A stretch of 64,000 nucleotides of DNA, taken from Domibacillus indicus. GTDB lineage: Bacteria > Bacillota > Bacilli > Bacillales > Domibacillaceae. The stretch lies in contig NZ_LAJB01000014.1 of the NCBI RefSeq assembly GCF_000970685.1, positions 1 to 64,000 on the forward strand, written 5' to 3'. The number at the start of each line of letters is the position of its first letter. Position 1 is the first letter of the stretch. The notes beneath the pieces are model-generated. The model was not told where the DNA came from, did not search any database, and saw only the letters and a program-made list of their open reading frames with translations. The translations under genes were made by a program, and so were the position numbers. Below are positions 8,344 to 16,068 of the stretch, in pieces.

Positions 8344-9000
8344 GTGCCGAAAGAAAAAGTGTACCGATTTCAAAAAACCTATCCGCTGCCGAGGCATGAA
8401 GTGTGGCTGCTTTTGGCTGACACAGACCACTTAAATCGGGTGGCAGGGCTTTTTCCAGTCCAGTTTTCGAAAGCACAATTTAAAGACCGGTCTATGTTTC
8501 TTTACGCCACAGCAAAAGTTTTAGGGATTGTGCCGATGAAAAGGCGTGAATACCCATTTGAATGGCTGAAGGAAGAGCGGTATTCTGTTGAACGCGTGTA
8601 TGAAAGCGGACCGCTCAAACGGGTGCTGTGGACGATTGAATTTAAAGATATTTCTGTAGATGGCAGGCAGTGTACAGAAGTCACGGGAACAGCCCGCTTT
8701 CTGAAGCGCAATATACTTGGAAAGGCTGCCATTTCACTGGTCGCCCTGCCTTCTTTAAAGAGAATTATTTTAAATTATTTGGACCAGTATATAAAGGAAA
8801 ATAAAAATCAGCCAATCAAGGGGCAGCCGCAGGAAAAAACATCTTATTCTGTAGACCGCCAGCGTCTGGGCCGCCTGCTTGATCAGCTGAGAGCTGCATA
8901 CCCGAAGGAAGAACTGATCAGACGTCTTGAGCACCATTTAACGGGAAGCGGTGATGATGAAGTGCTTCATCGGGTATTCAGCAGACTGCTGAACTCGTAA
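8344..9000 (+). CDS. SRPBCC-domain protein, probably truncated cyclase N terminus
   Basis: A 218-residue protein with an SRPBCC/START-like fold at about residues 5-150 (YPLPRHEVWLLLADTDHLNRVAGLFPV; EYPFEWLKEERYSVERVYESGPLKR). This block, followed by a short segment ending LIRRLEHHLTGSGDDEVLHRV, matches from memory the N terminus of large adenylate/guanylate cyclase-like proteins (SRPBCC plus DUF5939 plus class III catalytic domain). Here the protein stops right after the DDEV segment and no cyclase domain follows before the MarR gene at 9059. A real short protein is also possible. It begins 27 bases after the HD-GYP gene and may be co-transcribed with it. Confidence 0.6.
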   Translation: MPKEKVYRFQKTYPLPRHEVWLLLADTDHLNRVAGLFPVQFSKAQFKDRSMFLYATAKVLGIVPMKRREYPFEWLKEERYSVERVYESGPLKRVLWTIEFKDISVDGRQCTEVTGTARFLKRNILGKAAISLVALPSLKRIILNYLDQYIKENKNQPIKGQPQEKTSYSVDRQRLGRLLDQLRAAYPKEELIRRLEHHLTGSGDDEVLHRVFSRLLNS

Positions 9001-9058
9001 GGATTACTCGTGTTTCAGCGTTAGACAGCCTCACTATTTAACATTATGGGAGGAAGCC

Positions 9059-9484
9059 ATGAATATTTCGCTCAAGGACTATATCAGCATCTTTATCCAT
9101 CAAACCGATTTGAAAATAACAAACTGCGTAAAAGAGCAGCTCGCTCCCTTCAATCTTGCTCCTGAACAAAACTTGATTATGCTGCTTCTTTGGGAACGAG
9201 ATGGGCGGACCCAGCAGGAGCTGGCGGAGCAGCTTCAAAAAGATAAAACAACGATTACCCGCATGCTGTCAAGCCTGGAACAAAAAGGCTTTATAAAGCG
9301 TGTTACAGAGACATGCGACCGGCGTTCTATGCGAGTATTTTTAACAGAAGGGGGAAAAAAGCTGGAATGTAAAATTATCCCTGTGACGGAAGGCTTCCAT
9401 AAAGCAGTAACAAGAGGCATTACAGAAGAAGAGCTGGCAGAAGTCCGCCGAATCCTGACAAAAATGCAGAAAAATATTCATTGA
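9059..9484 (+). CDS. MarR-family transcriptional regulator
   Basis: A 141-residue winged-helix regulator. Residues about 45-100 carry the DNA-binding region GRTQQELAEQLQKDKTTITRMLSSLEQKGFIKR followed by the wing with DRRSMRVFLTEGG. A single Cys near residue 22 (KITNCVKEQL) and Cys in TETCDRRS could sense oxidants or electrophiles, as in OhrR/YodB/MhqR-type proteins, but this is inference. It is followed by an operator-like palindrome and an azoreductase gene, so it probably represses that gene. GGGAGGA precedes the ATG. Confidence 0.9.
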   Translation: MNISLKDYISIFIHQTDLKITNCVKEQLAPFNLAPEQNLIMLLLWERDGRTQQELAEQLQKDKTTITRMLSSLEQKGFIKRVTETCDRRSMRVFLTEGGKKLECKIIPVTEGFHKAVTRGITEEELAEVRRILTKMQKNIH

Positions 9485-9495
9485 AAAAATTAAAT

Positions 9496-9521
9496 TAATT
9501 AGTTGCTATAGCAACTAATTA
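9496..9521. promoter_or_regulatory. 26-bp perfect palindrome, probable MarR operator
   Basis: The sequence is fully self-complementary around the centre CTATAG, with the inner 20 bases TTAGTTGCTATAGCAACTAA. It lies between the MarR gene and azoR, 57 bases before the azoR ATG. The TAGTTGC half-site resembles MarR-family boxes, so it is the likely binding site of the neighbouring regulator. Confidence 0.8.
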
Positions 9522-9577
9522 TATGTTATACTTTCAATGGTGATAAAAAGTAACTAAATAACTGGAGGAAACAGAAA

Positions 9578-10204
9578 ATGTCAAACGTTTTATTTGTTAA
9601 AGCAAACTCACGTCCGGCCGATCAAGCGGTCAGCGTGCAACTATACAATGCGTTTTTAGAAGCATACCGTGCTGAAAACCCATCGGATACTATTACGGAG
9701 CTAGATCTTTTTGCCGAAAACCTTCCATATTACGACACGGATAAAATTAACGGTATGTTTAAATTGGCACGCGGCATGGAATTAACGGAAGATGAAAAAG
9801 CAGCAGCGGATCTTGTTGCAAAATACTTAAATCAATTTTTAAAAGCGGATAAAGTTGTTTTTGCATTCCCGCTTTGGAACTTTACCGTTCCGGCGCCGCT
9901 TCATACGTACCTTGACTATTTAGGCCAGGCAGGCCAAACATTTAAGTACACAGCGGAAGGCCCTGTTGGACTGTTGAAAGATAAAAAGGTAGTTCTTCTC
10001 AACGCGCGCGGCGGTGTGTATTCAGAAGGTCCGGCAGAAGCCGTGGAAATGTCTGTGAAGTATGTACAGACTGTCATGGCATTCTGGGGTGTAGAAGATG
10101 TAGAAACAATCGTAATTGAGGGGCATAACCAGTTTCCGGACCGTTCGGCGGAAATCATTCAAGAAGGCCTCAACAGAGCAAAAGAAGCAGCACTTACATT
10201 TTAA
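9578..10204 (+). CDS. azoR: FMN-dependent NADH-azoreductase
   Basis: A 208-residue flavodoxin-fold quinone/azo reductase that transfers electrons from NADH through FMN to quinones or azo compounds. The FMN phosphate loop is KANSRPADQAVSVQL (residues 8-22), the flavin-contact motif is FPLWNFTVPAPLHTYLD (about 100-116), and LLNARGGVYSEGP (about 145-157) forms the other side of the pocket. Length matches Bacillus AzoR1/AzoR2 (208-211). ACTGGAGGA precedes the ATG. Placement after a MarR gene and palindrome suggests induction by quinones or other electrophiles. Confidence 0.93.
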   Translation: MSNVLFVKANSRPADQAVSVQLYNAFLEAYRAENPSDTITELDLFAENLPYYDTDKINGMFKLARGMELTEDEKAAADLVAKYLNQFLKADKVVFAFPLWNFTVPAPLHTYLDYLGQAGQTFKYTAEGPVGLLKDKKVVLLNARGGVYSEGPAEAVEMSVKYVQTVMAFWGVEDVETIVIEGHNQFPDRSAEIIQEGLNRAKEAALTF

Positions 10205-10249
10205 ATGCAAAAAAACTGTCCCGCAGCGGGGCGGTTTTTTTGCATTTAA
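10201..10249 (+). terminator. Rho-independent terminator
   Basis: A long near-perfect stem begins at the azoR stop codon (TTAAATGCAAAAAAACTGTC) and ends in the matching GGTTTTTTTGCATTTAA. The central CCCGCAGCGGG forms the GC-rich part. Confidence 0.9.
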
Positions 10250-10324
10250 AAATCGACAGAAAATAAGCACTCCGATAAAATGAAAAATAAGACAGAATTA
10301 ATTTAAGGGCTGAGGGTGTGGACA

Positions 10325-11152
10325 ATGCATAGAAATCCAGAACTGTATAAATATCTATTGGACAAGGCATGGAACTTAACTGAAGAATGGTACGCCGCTT
10401 TAAATAAATCAAAAACCGAGGGAGTATATGCATCAAACGATCCAGAGGTAATCCGCAAATTAAAGCAGCAAAACTTTGATTTTCATGAGCATTTGTGTGA
10501 AGTTTTCATTAAGGAAGAAGCAGCTTTTTTTGAGAGCTTTACAGAATGGATTAGGGAAATTGCAACGGACGACGAGCATTTAAATACGCCAATCCACATT
10601 ATTTTAAGTGAATTTTTAAACGTTCAGGAACAGTATCTTGATTACATTGCCCAATTCGTACGCGATCATGAAGGCGCATACACTTTTGAGGAAGTTACCA
10701 GGTGGAATCGGGTGCTTGTTAAAACATTTGGAAAAGTAGTACGCAGATTTGTGGAAGAAAACCATAAATTTTCCCAGTTAAAGCTGAAGAGCCAGCAGGA
10801 AGTGATTTATGAATTAAGCGCACCCGTTATCGCGCTGCAAAGTCATAAAGGTCTTTTGCCCGTTATTGGAGCAGTAGATACCGAGCGAGCCCGGCACCTG
10901 CTTGAAAAAACGATCTCGCAATGTGCAGAAAAAGGCATTAATCATCTATTTATTGATCTGTCAGGTGTAATTGTTGTGGATACGATGGTTGCATTAGAGA
11001 TTTTCCGTTTAGTTGAAGCCTTAAAATTAATAGGCGTAAAATCTACGCTGTCCGGTATCCGCCCAGAGGTGGCTATGACATCGATTCAACTGGGAATCAA
11101 TTTTAACGACCTTGATATTACCGGCAATTTAATTCAGGCGATGAAAGATTAA
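10325..11152 (+). CDS. RsbR-family STAS protein (stressosome component)
   Basis: A 275-residue RsbR paralogue. The N-terminal half (residues 1-145) is the variable helical sensor domain of the non-haem globin type. The C-terminal STAS domain (about 155-270) carries LSGVIVVDTMVALEIFRLVE and LSGIRPEVAMTSIQLGI, which contain the two threonines (DTMVA and MTS contexts) phosphorylated by RsbT in B. subtilis RsbRA. It would form the stressosome with RsbS and RsbT and control sigma-B. No rsbS, rsbT or sigB genes are in the window, as for the scattered RsbRB, RsbRC and RsbRD genes of B. subtilis. The ATG at 10325 is preferred over GTG 10316, which would sit on the ribosome-binding site. Confidence 0.9.
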   Translation: MHRNPELYKYLLDKAWNLTEEWYAALNKSKTEGVYASNDPEVIRKLKQQNFDFHEHLCEVFIKEEAAFFESFTEWIREIATDDEHLNTPIHIILSEFLNVQEQYLDYIAQFVRDHEGAYTFEEVTRWNRVLVKTFGKVVRRFVEENHKFSQLKLKSQQEVIYELSAPVIALQSHKGLLPVIGAVDTERARHLLEKTISQCAEKGINHLFIDLSGVIVVDTMVALEIFRLVEALKLIGVKSTLSGIRPEVAMTSIQLGINFNDLDITGNLIQAMKD

Positions 11153-11386
11153 AATGTTTTCGCAAAGCGGCCAGGCTGCAGGCAAATGATAATTGATGGC
11201 CATACGTATAAACAGCCGGATCAGGGCAGGCGCCAAGTGGCTTACGATAAGATTGTATGAGGCTGATGCAGCCATATTTTTTCTTTTTAAAAGAAAATGG
11301 TGATTCCGTCCCTGGTTATTTAACTTCAAACCCGCCTGTCCGTTCCGCAAAAGCGTTATTTATCAATCGAAAGGGGGAGGTGGAGA

Positions 11387-12259
11387 GTGAATCGACTGAT
11401 GTATGGATTTCTCGTTGTGCTGACAACATTTTTAATGGGCTCAACTTTTGCGATCGGCAAAATAGGGCTTGCATATGCATCGCCTCTTTTACTGGCATCG
11501 CTCCGCTTTATAATTGCCGGAATCGTTATGGCTCTGGCTGTGAAAATAAGTAAACGTCCACATCCAAAAAGCAGCAGGCAATGGCTGCAAATAGCTGTGG
11601 TAGGTTTTTTTCAAACAGCAGCTGTAATGGGCTGTATTTTTGTAAGCCTGAGGACCATTACATCGGGAGAATCAGCCATTTTAACTTTTACAAACCCTCT
11701 TCTAGTCGTTTTGTTCGGTACGGTCTTTATGCGGGCAAAGTACCGTCTGATGCAGTGGCTTGGTGTCCTTCTTGGCTTCCTTGGTGTGTTTATCACAATG
11801 GGCGGCGAGCTGACGGCGGAGAAAGGAACATTTCTGGGGATTATGTCGGCGGTCGCCTGGGCTTTCGCTACGCTGCTTATTAAAAAGTGGGGCGGCCAGC
11901 TGGATACCTGGGTGCTGACCGCTTACCAGATGTTGTTTGGCGGTTTCTTTCTATTGATAGCGAGTTTCTTTTTTGAACATCCGGTTATTCAGTTAACTAT
12001 CGCTTCAGCAGGAATTCTGGCTTGGCTGGCTTTTATGGGTTCGATTGTTCAATTTGCCGGCTGGTTTTATTTACTTCAAACTGGCGATCCAGGCAAAACG
12101 AGCGCTTTTTTATTTTTAGCTCCATTTTTTGGTGTGCTAAGCGGCTGGATCTTATTAGGTGAAAAGCTTCACTTTTATATTTTAGCGGGAGGTGCCTTGA
12201 TTTTTGCGGGTATTTTTTTAGTGAATTGGCAGAATGATTTTTCCTCAAAAAGGAAATGA
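11387..12259 (+). CDS. DMT-superfamily EamA transporter
   Basis: A 290-residue membrane protein with about ten hydrophobic segments and two EamA repeats (residues about 7-135 and 150-283). First-repeat signatures are LMGSTFAIGKIGLAYASPLLLASLRF; second-repeat ones are AVAWAFATLLIKKWGG and FLAPFFGVLSGWILLGEKL. The family exports metabolites and drugs, and the substrate here is not predictable. It starts with GTG behind a strong GGGGGAGGTGG ribosome-binding site. It stands alone between rsbR and the cold-shock gene. Confidence 0.88.
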   Translation: MNRLMYGFLVVLTTFLMGSTFAIGKIGLAYASPLLLASLRFIIAGIVMALAVKISKRPHPKSSRQWLQIAVVGFFQTAAVMGCIFVSLRTITSGESAILTFTNPLLVVLFGTVFMRAKYRLMQWLGVLLGFLGVFITMGGELTAEKGTFLGIMSAVAWAFATLLIKKWGGQLDTWVLTAYQMLFGGFFLLIASFFFEHPVIQLTIASAGILAWLAFMGSIVQFAGWFYLLQTGDPGKTSAFLFLAPFFGVLSGWILLGEKLHFYILAGGALIFAGIFLVNWQNDFSSKRK

Positions 12260-12282
12260 AAACATTTTCTTTTTTGAAATCC

Positions 12283-12311
12283 TTGCTTATTTTTATAAAA
12301 GCTGTTAAGAT
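12283..12311 (+). promoter_or_regulatory. Probable sigma-A promoter of the cold-shock gene
   Basis: TTGCTT (12283-12288) and TAAGAT (12306-12311) are separated by 17 bases. This gives a transcribed leader of about 110 bases before the cold-shock start codon, typical of csp genes whose leader folds in a temperature-dependent way. Confidence 0.55.
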
Positions 12312-12428
12312 GAAATAGAATTATTTTTGTTCGAAAGGTACAAGTGCTGTAAAAGCTTATTGTCTTGATATTGCTTTGAGCAGGAATAGTATTAATTTGT
12401 GCATAAGCACAACGGGAGGCAACATAAC

Positions 12429-12629
12429 ATGGAACAAGGTAAAGTAAAATGGTTTAACGCAGAAAAAGGTTTCGGCTTCATCGAGCGCGAAGCTGGAGAC
12501 GACGTATTCGTTCATTTCTCAGCAATTCAAGGCGAAGGCTACAAAACTCTTGACGAAGGTCAAGAAGTAACATTCGAAGTTGAACAAGGACAACGTGGTC
12601 CTCAAGCAACTAACGTACAAAAAGGTTAA
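12429..12629 (+). CDS. cspC: Cold-shock protein (CspC-like)
   Basis: A 66-residue single cold-shock domain, an RNA chaperone binding single-stranded RNA and DNA. RNP1 (KGFGFIER, residues 13-20) and RNP2 (VFVHFSAI, residues 26-33) are intact. The N terminus [20 protein letters not shown] is closest, from memory, to B. subtilis CspC. The ATG at 12429 follows GGGAGG at a normal distance; a longer in-frame reading is rejected. A leader of about 110 bases precedes it and a strong terminator follows. Confidence 0.95.
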   Translation: MEQGKVKWFNAEKGFGFIEREAGDDVFVHFSAIQGEGYKTLDEGQEVTFEVEQGQRGPQATNVQKG

Positions 12630-12644
12630 TCTTATATAACATAT

Positions 12645-12678
12645 AAAAAAGGCAGCCCGGTTTCGGGCTGCCTTTTTT
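12645..12678. terminator. Bidirectional rho-independent terminator
   Basis: The arms GGCAGCCCG and CGGGCTGCC are flanked by A6 on the left and T6 on the right. It therefore serves both the cold-shock gene and the convergent CAP-domain gene. Confidence 0.92.
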
Positions 12679-12714
12679 ATTGGTTTTGGAGCCGCAGCGG
12701 CTAGGACAGTCCGG

Positions 12715-13821
12715 CTAGTTATCAAAAAAATTCTCTGTAAAATAAGGCTGGTTATCCTCGTTAAATGAGACTCCTACACCTAAATAACCGTAATGGTCAC
12801 TAACAATATTTTTTCGGTGGCCGGCCGAGTTCATAAGTCCTTCATGTGCAAAAATACTGCTGAACTGACCATAAGCAAGGTTTTCACCAGCAGCAATAAA
12901 GCGTGTTCCTCCTTCTTTCATACGGTCAAAAGGAGATTGGCCTTTTAAATTTGTATGATCAAAATAAGAATGTTCGGCCATGTCCCTACTATGGCGACGG
13001 GCCGTTTCACTTACCCGGTCATCCCATGCCAGAACGCGCAGTCCATGGTTAACGCGTGCAGCATTAGTCACATCAAAAAGCTGATATTCAAATCCATGCC
13101 GAAGTGCTGTGCTGTTTTCTCCATACATGCCACCCTTGTCTGCCTCAAGATCTTCATCTAGAATTTGGATAGCTGTCACCGTATTTTGTTCATGAACATC
13201 ATAAAAAACGGTAACAAAGCAGTTATCGATATGATAATAGTCATGCTCATCTGTTTCATTTAACATATAATAGGTCAAGCCTTTACGCATTTTGTCCACC
13301 GGCTCGCCGAGCTGTCCCCGCACAGTTTCCTTCGGTGTGTTCAGTGCAACGCCAATATTGGATGAAATTAAGTCGTGGTTCGTGTATAAGCCGTTCACAT
13401 GGTTTTCTTCATCGTAAGAAATCATTAAAAAATTTTGATAATTCTCATGGTAAGCATACCAATCGGTCCCATATTCATTTTGGGACTGCCGTTTCGGTGC
13501 GCCAATTTCTTTTTCCACATCAGTGCGGTTATCCCCGATTTGGATATTATAAACTGAAAACGTCTGTGAATCTGGTGAAGTAAGAGCAGGTTTTTCTGCA
13601 GGTTCGGTTTTTTCTGGTCCCGCGCCGACCAGGCTTTTTACTTCACCTGTTACTTTTTCAACCGTGCTGGTGACAACAGGGCTTTCACGAATATCCTCCA
13701 TTTCCTCGCTAATGATATCCATAAACGCTAAATTTACATAAGGTTCGGCATACTCTTCCCAAAGAGGCCGTGTATTGAATGCCAAAACAAGCAGCAAAAC
13801 AAAATAAAGTAGTTTTTTCAA
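12715..13821 (-). CDS. Secreted CAP-domain protein (YlbC-like)
   Basis: A 368-residue exported protein. Residues 1-18 (MKKLLYFVLLLVLAFNTR) form a signal or anchor segment. A linker rich in Glu/Pro/Thr follows, then a CAP-associated N-terminal domain (about 95-230). The C-terminal CAP/SCP domain (about 245-365) has the motifs FDVTNAARVNHGLRVLAWDD, HSRDMAEHSYFDHTN, ENLAYG and GHRKNIVSDHYGYLGVGV. The organisation matches B. subtilis YlbC and YkwD-type proteins. Role unknown; CAP proteins in spore formers act at the cell surface or in spores. It faces the cold-shock gene and shares its terminator. Confidence 0.87.
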   Translation of the reverse strand: MKKLLYFVLLLVLAFNTRPLWEEYAEPYVNLAFMDIISEEMEDIRESPVVTSTVEKVTGEVKSLVGAGPEKTEPAEKPALTSPDSQTFSVYNIQIGDNRTDVEKEIGAPKRQSQNEYGTDWYAYHENYQNFLMISYDEENHVNGLYTNHDLISSNIGVALNTPKETVRGQLGEPVDKMRKGLTYYMLNETDEHDYYHIDNCFVTVFYDVHEQNTVTAIQILDEDLEADKGGMYGENSTALRHGFEYQLFDVTNAARVNHGLRVLAWDDRVSETARRHSRDMAEHSYFDHTNLKGQSPFDRMKEGGTRFIAAGENLAYGQFSSIFAHEGLMNSAGHRKNIVSDHYGYLGVGVSFNEDNQPYFTENFFDN

Positions 13822-14035
13822 TCACTCACGCTCCGTTCTTTTTTAATTTTAACGGAAATGAACAAGTTTTTCACGTAAAGAGACAGTAAAGCAGCAGGTA
13901 AAAAACGAACAGGCAGCCTGATTATTTTGCGTGATTTTGAAGAAGGGACGCAGGGAAATATTTCGTTTAATAAAATGTGAATAAATTCACATAATTTTTT
14001 AAGTTTTTTAAGTTTTTTATCCTAAAAAAAGAGCT

Positions 14036-14049
14036 TGAAAGCGCTATGA
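14036..14049. promoter_or_regulatory. cre-like site before malic enzyme
   Basis: TGAAAGCGCTATGA differs from the CcpA consensus TGWAANCGNTNWCA at one position. It lies 35 bases before the malic enzyme start, so carbon-catabolite control by CcpA is likely. Confidence 0.6.
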
Positions 14050-14083
14050 TATAGAGAGAACATTTAATGGAGGTACATACTTA

Positions 14084-15397
14084 ATGGCATATAACAAATT
14101 GATTCGTGCATTGATGATTGAAATTCCATCCGTACCAGGCAGCCTGGGCAAAGTCGCAACTGCGATTGGCCTTTGCGGCGGTGATATCGGGGCAGTTGAA
14201 ACGATCAAAGTAGGTACTGCTTATACACAGCGGAACATTACCGTTCAAATTGAAAATGAAGAGCAGCTCGACAAGATTATTAAAAGCATTAATGACCTTG
14301 AAGGCTTCCGGGTGCGGGCGGTATCGGATGAAGTGCTTCGCGCCCATGAAGGCGGCAAAGTACAGATGAAGAGTAAAATGCCAATTCAATCACTCGCTGA
14401 TTTAAGCCGCGTTTACACGCCGGGTGTGGCGGATGTGTGCAAAGTAATCGAGGCAGAACCGGAAAAAGCGAAAATTTACACAAATATCGGCAACAGTGTC
14501 GCCATTGTAACAGATGGCACGGCGATCTTAGGACTTGGAGACATTGGACCGGTAGCAGGCATGCCGGTTATGGAAGGAAAGTCGGCGCTGTTTGACCAGC
14601 TTGTGGGTATTAACGGCATTCCAATTTTGCTCGATACAAAAGATCCGGACGAAATTATTGAAACTGTCAAACACATTGCACTGGGGTTCAGCGGGATTTT
14701 GCTGGAGGACATTGGCTCCCCTCACTGTTTTGAAGTAGAAGAGCGCTTAAAAGCTGAGCTTAATATCCCGGTTATGCATGATGATCAGCACGGTACAGCA
14801 GTTGTGACGCTGGCAGCCATTATTTCTGCCTGCAAAAGCACAGGAGTGGATTTAAAAGATGCAACGGTGGGCCAAATTGGTCTGGGTGCTGCAGGCCTGG
14901 CGATTTGCCGTATGCTTATGGCCTATGGAACAAAATCAGTCCTGGGCGCAGACCGTTCACAGGAAGCAAAAGACCGGCTTGAAAACTACGGCGGTATGCC
15001 GGTGGATTCTTTAGAAGACTTAATGAGCCGCTGTGATATTGTTATCGCAACAACCGGAGTTCAAGGATTAATTAAAAAAGAATGGGTGCGGAAAGGGCAG
15101 ATTATTCTGGCTCTGTCAAATCCGAAGCCGGAAATTGAAGCGAACGAAGCACTCGAGGCGGGGGCGGCATTTGCAGCAGACGGCCGTTCTGTAAATAACG
15201 TTCTTGGCTTCCCGGGCATTTTCAGAGGCGTTCTGAATGCACAGTCCGATAAAGTAACACACGCGATGCTTGTTGCGGCAGCGGAAGCGATAGCAGCATG
15301 CACAAAACCTGGTGATCTTGTACCTCAGCCGCTTGACCGGTCGGTGCACGAACAGGTTGCGGAAGCGGTTGAAAAAGTTGCAAGGAACGCTAAATAA
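14084..15397 (+). CDS. mleA: NAD-type malic enzyme with N-terminal ACT domain
   Basis: A 437-residue malic enzyme (malate + NAD(P)+ to pyruvate + CO2). Residues about 8-80 are an ACT domain (MIEIPSVPGSLGKVATAIG). The catalytic part has RVYTPGVADVC, TDGTAILGLGDIGPVAGMPVMEGK, FSGILLEDIGSPHCFEVEERL, MHDDQHGTA (metal and catalytic residues) and a Rossmann motif GQIGLGAAGLAICRML. Size and ACT domain match B. subtilis MleA/YqkJ (439 residues) rather than YtsJ. A cre-like site is upstream. The next unit on the right starts with its own promoter. Confidence 0.9.
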   Translation: MAYNKLIRALMIEIPSVPGSLGKVATAIGLCGGDIGAVETIKVGTAYTQRNITVQIENEEQLDKIIKSINDLEGFRVRAVSDEVLRAHEGGKVQMKSKMPIQSLADLSRVYTPGVADVCKVIEAEPEKAKIYTNIGNSVAIVTDGTAILGLGDIGPVAGMPVMEGKSALFDQLVGINGIPILLDTKDPDEIIETVKHIALGFSGILLEDIGSPHCFEVEERLKAELNIPVMHDDQHGTAVVTLAAIISACKSTGVDLKDATVGQIGLGAAGLAICRMLMAYGTKSVLGADRSQEAKDRLENYGGMPVDSLEDLMSRCDIVIATTGVQGLIKKEWVRKGQIILALSNPKPEIEANEALEAGAAFAADGRSVNNVLGFPGIFRGVLNAQSDKVTHAMLVAAAEAIAACTKPGDLVPQPLDRSVHEQVAEAVEKVARNAK

Positions 15398-15415
15398 GAA
15401 GCGGATTGACACGGA

Positions 15416-15444
15416 TTGACAATTTGGAAGGTCTGTATTATAAT
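15416..15444 (+). promoter_or_regulatory. Consensus sigma-A promoter of the riboswitch unit
   Basis: TTGACA (15416-15421) and TATAAT (15439-15444) are both perfect and separated by 17 bases. Transcription would start near 15451, just before the riboswitch. Confidence 0.9.
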
Positions 15445-15464
15445 GGTTATACAAAATTAAACGT

Positions 15465-15567
15465 ATGCTCCTAAAGGGGAGTAGCTTTAGCGGTACAGTC
15501 GTCATTTCAGAGATTTAACTCTCGGCTGTTCCGGCAGCATATTGCTGTTAGCGAGACCTTTACCTCC
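15465..15567 (+). ncRNA. yybP-ykoY manganese riboswitch
   Basis: The family's conserved pieces occur in order. AAAGGGGAGTAGC (15473-15485) is the 5' strand of P1 and the L1 loop. GTACAGTCGTCA (15493-15504) pairs with GGCTGTTCC further on. TTAGCGAGACCTTTACC (15548-15564) is the 3' part. P1 forms between TAAAGG and CCTTTA. The 3' strand is also the first arm of the downstream terminator (15550-15583), giving mutually exclusive folds. In B. subtilis Mn2+ binding to this class favours read-through. The usual downstream gene (TerC, MntP or P-type ATPase family) is absent. Confidence 0.88.
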
Positions 15568-15592
15568 TGGTAAAGGTCTCGCTGTTTTTTTA
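15550..15592 (+). terminator. Riboswitch expression-platform terminator
   Basis: AGCGAGACCTTTACC (15550-15564) pairs perfectly with GGTAAAGGTCTCGCT (15569-15583) over a 4-base loop, followed by a run of T. The first arm overlaps the P1 strand of the aptamer. Confidence 0.92.
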
Positions 15593-15626
15593 AAAACCTT
15601 TGCCAGAGCTGGCAAAGGTTTTTTTT
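15593..15626 (+). terminator. Second terminator directly after the riboswitch
   Basis: AAAACCTTTGCC and GGCAAAGGTTTT form a perfect 12-bp stem followed by T. It is not part of the aptamer and would stop transcripts even when the riboswitch is on, which isolates the riboswitch from the Spo0M-like gene. Confidence 0.88.
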
Positions 15627-15672
15627 CGTTTTATTGGTCCATACTAAACACAAACAAAAAGGGTGGAGGAAA

Positions 15673-16068
15673 ATGATTATGATGTTGAGAAAATATATGT
15701 CACTGCTGGGGATTGGGTCAGCTCAAATTGATCTGATACTGCCAAAAGAAACATACAGACCGGGTGAGCAAATTCAAGCATATTTTTTAATACAGGGCGG
15801 AACAGTCGATCAGCGGATTACCCGGATTGAATGTGATCTTATGCTTGAAAACCATATGGACGAAACAAGCAAAACAATAGAAACGCGCACAATCTTGTCA
15901 ACACGGACAATCGCTGCCGAAGAGTTAAATAAGGTGCCCTTTACCTTCCGGCTGCCGGAAGTGCTGCCGGTTCCGGGGCGTGATGAATCGTATCGCTTCA
16001 GGACAAAGCTGACATTTGACCAGGGCACAGAAAGTGTTGATCAGGACTGGATTAAAATTGTTGTATAA
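15673..16068 (+). CDS. Spo0M-like arrestin-fold protein (half length)
   Basis: A 131-residue protein similar to the N-terminal domain of Spo0M (SpoOM family). Recognisable parts are LGIGSAQIDLILPKETYRPGEQIQAYFLIQGG and the C-terminal TKLTFDQGTESVDQDWIKIVV. B. subtilis Spo0M is about 258 residues with two arrestin-like domains; this one has only the first. The ATG at 15673 follows GGTGGAGG. It lies 47 bases after a strong terminator that follows the manganese riboswitch, so its own promoter must lie close by or expression depends on read-through. Whether it is a natural short form or a truncated gene is not resolved. Confidence 0.75.
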   Translation: MIMMLRKYMSLLGIGSAQIDLILPKETYRPGEQIQAYFLIQGGTVDQRITRIECDLMLENHMDETSKTIETRTILSTRTIAAEELNKVPFTFRLPEVLPVPGRDESYRFRTKLTFDQGTESVDQDWIKIVV

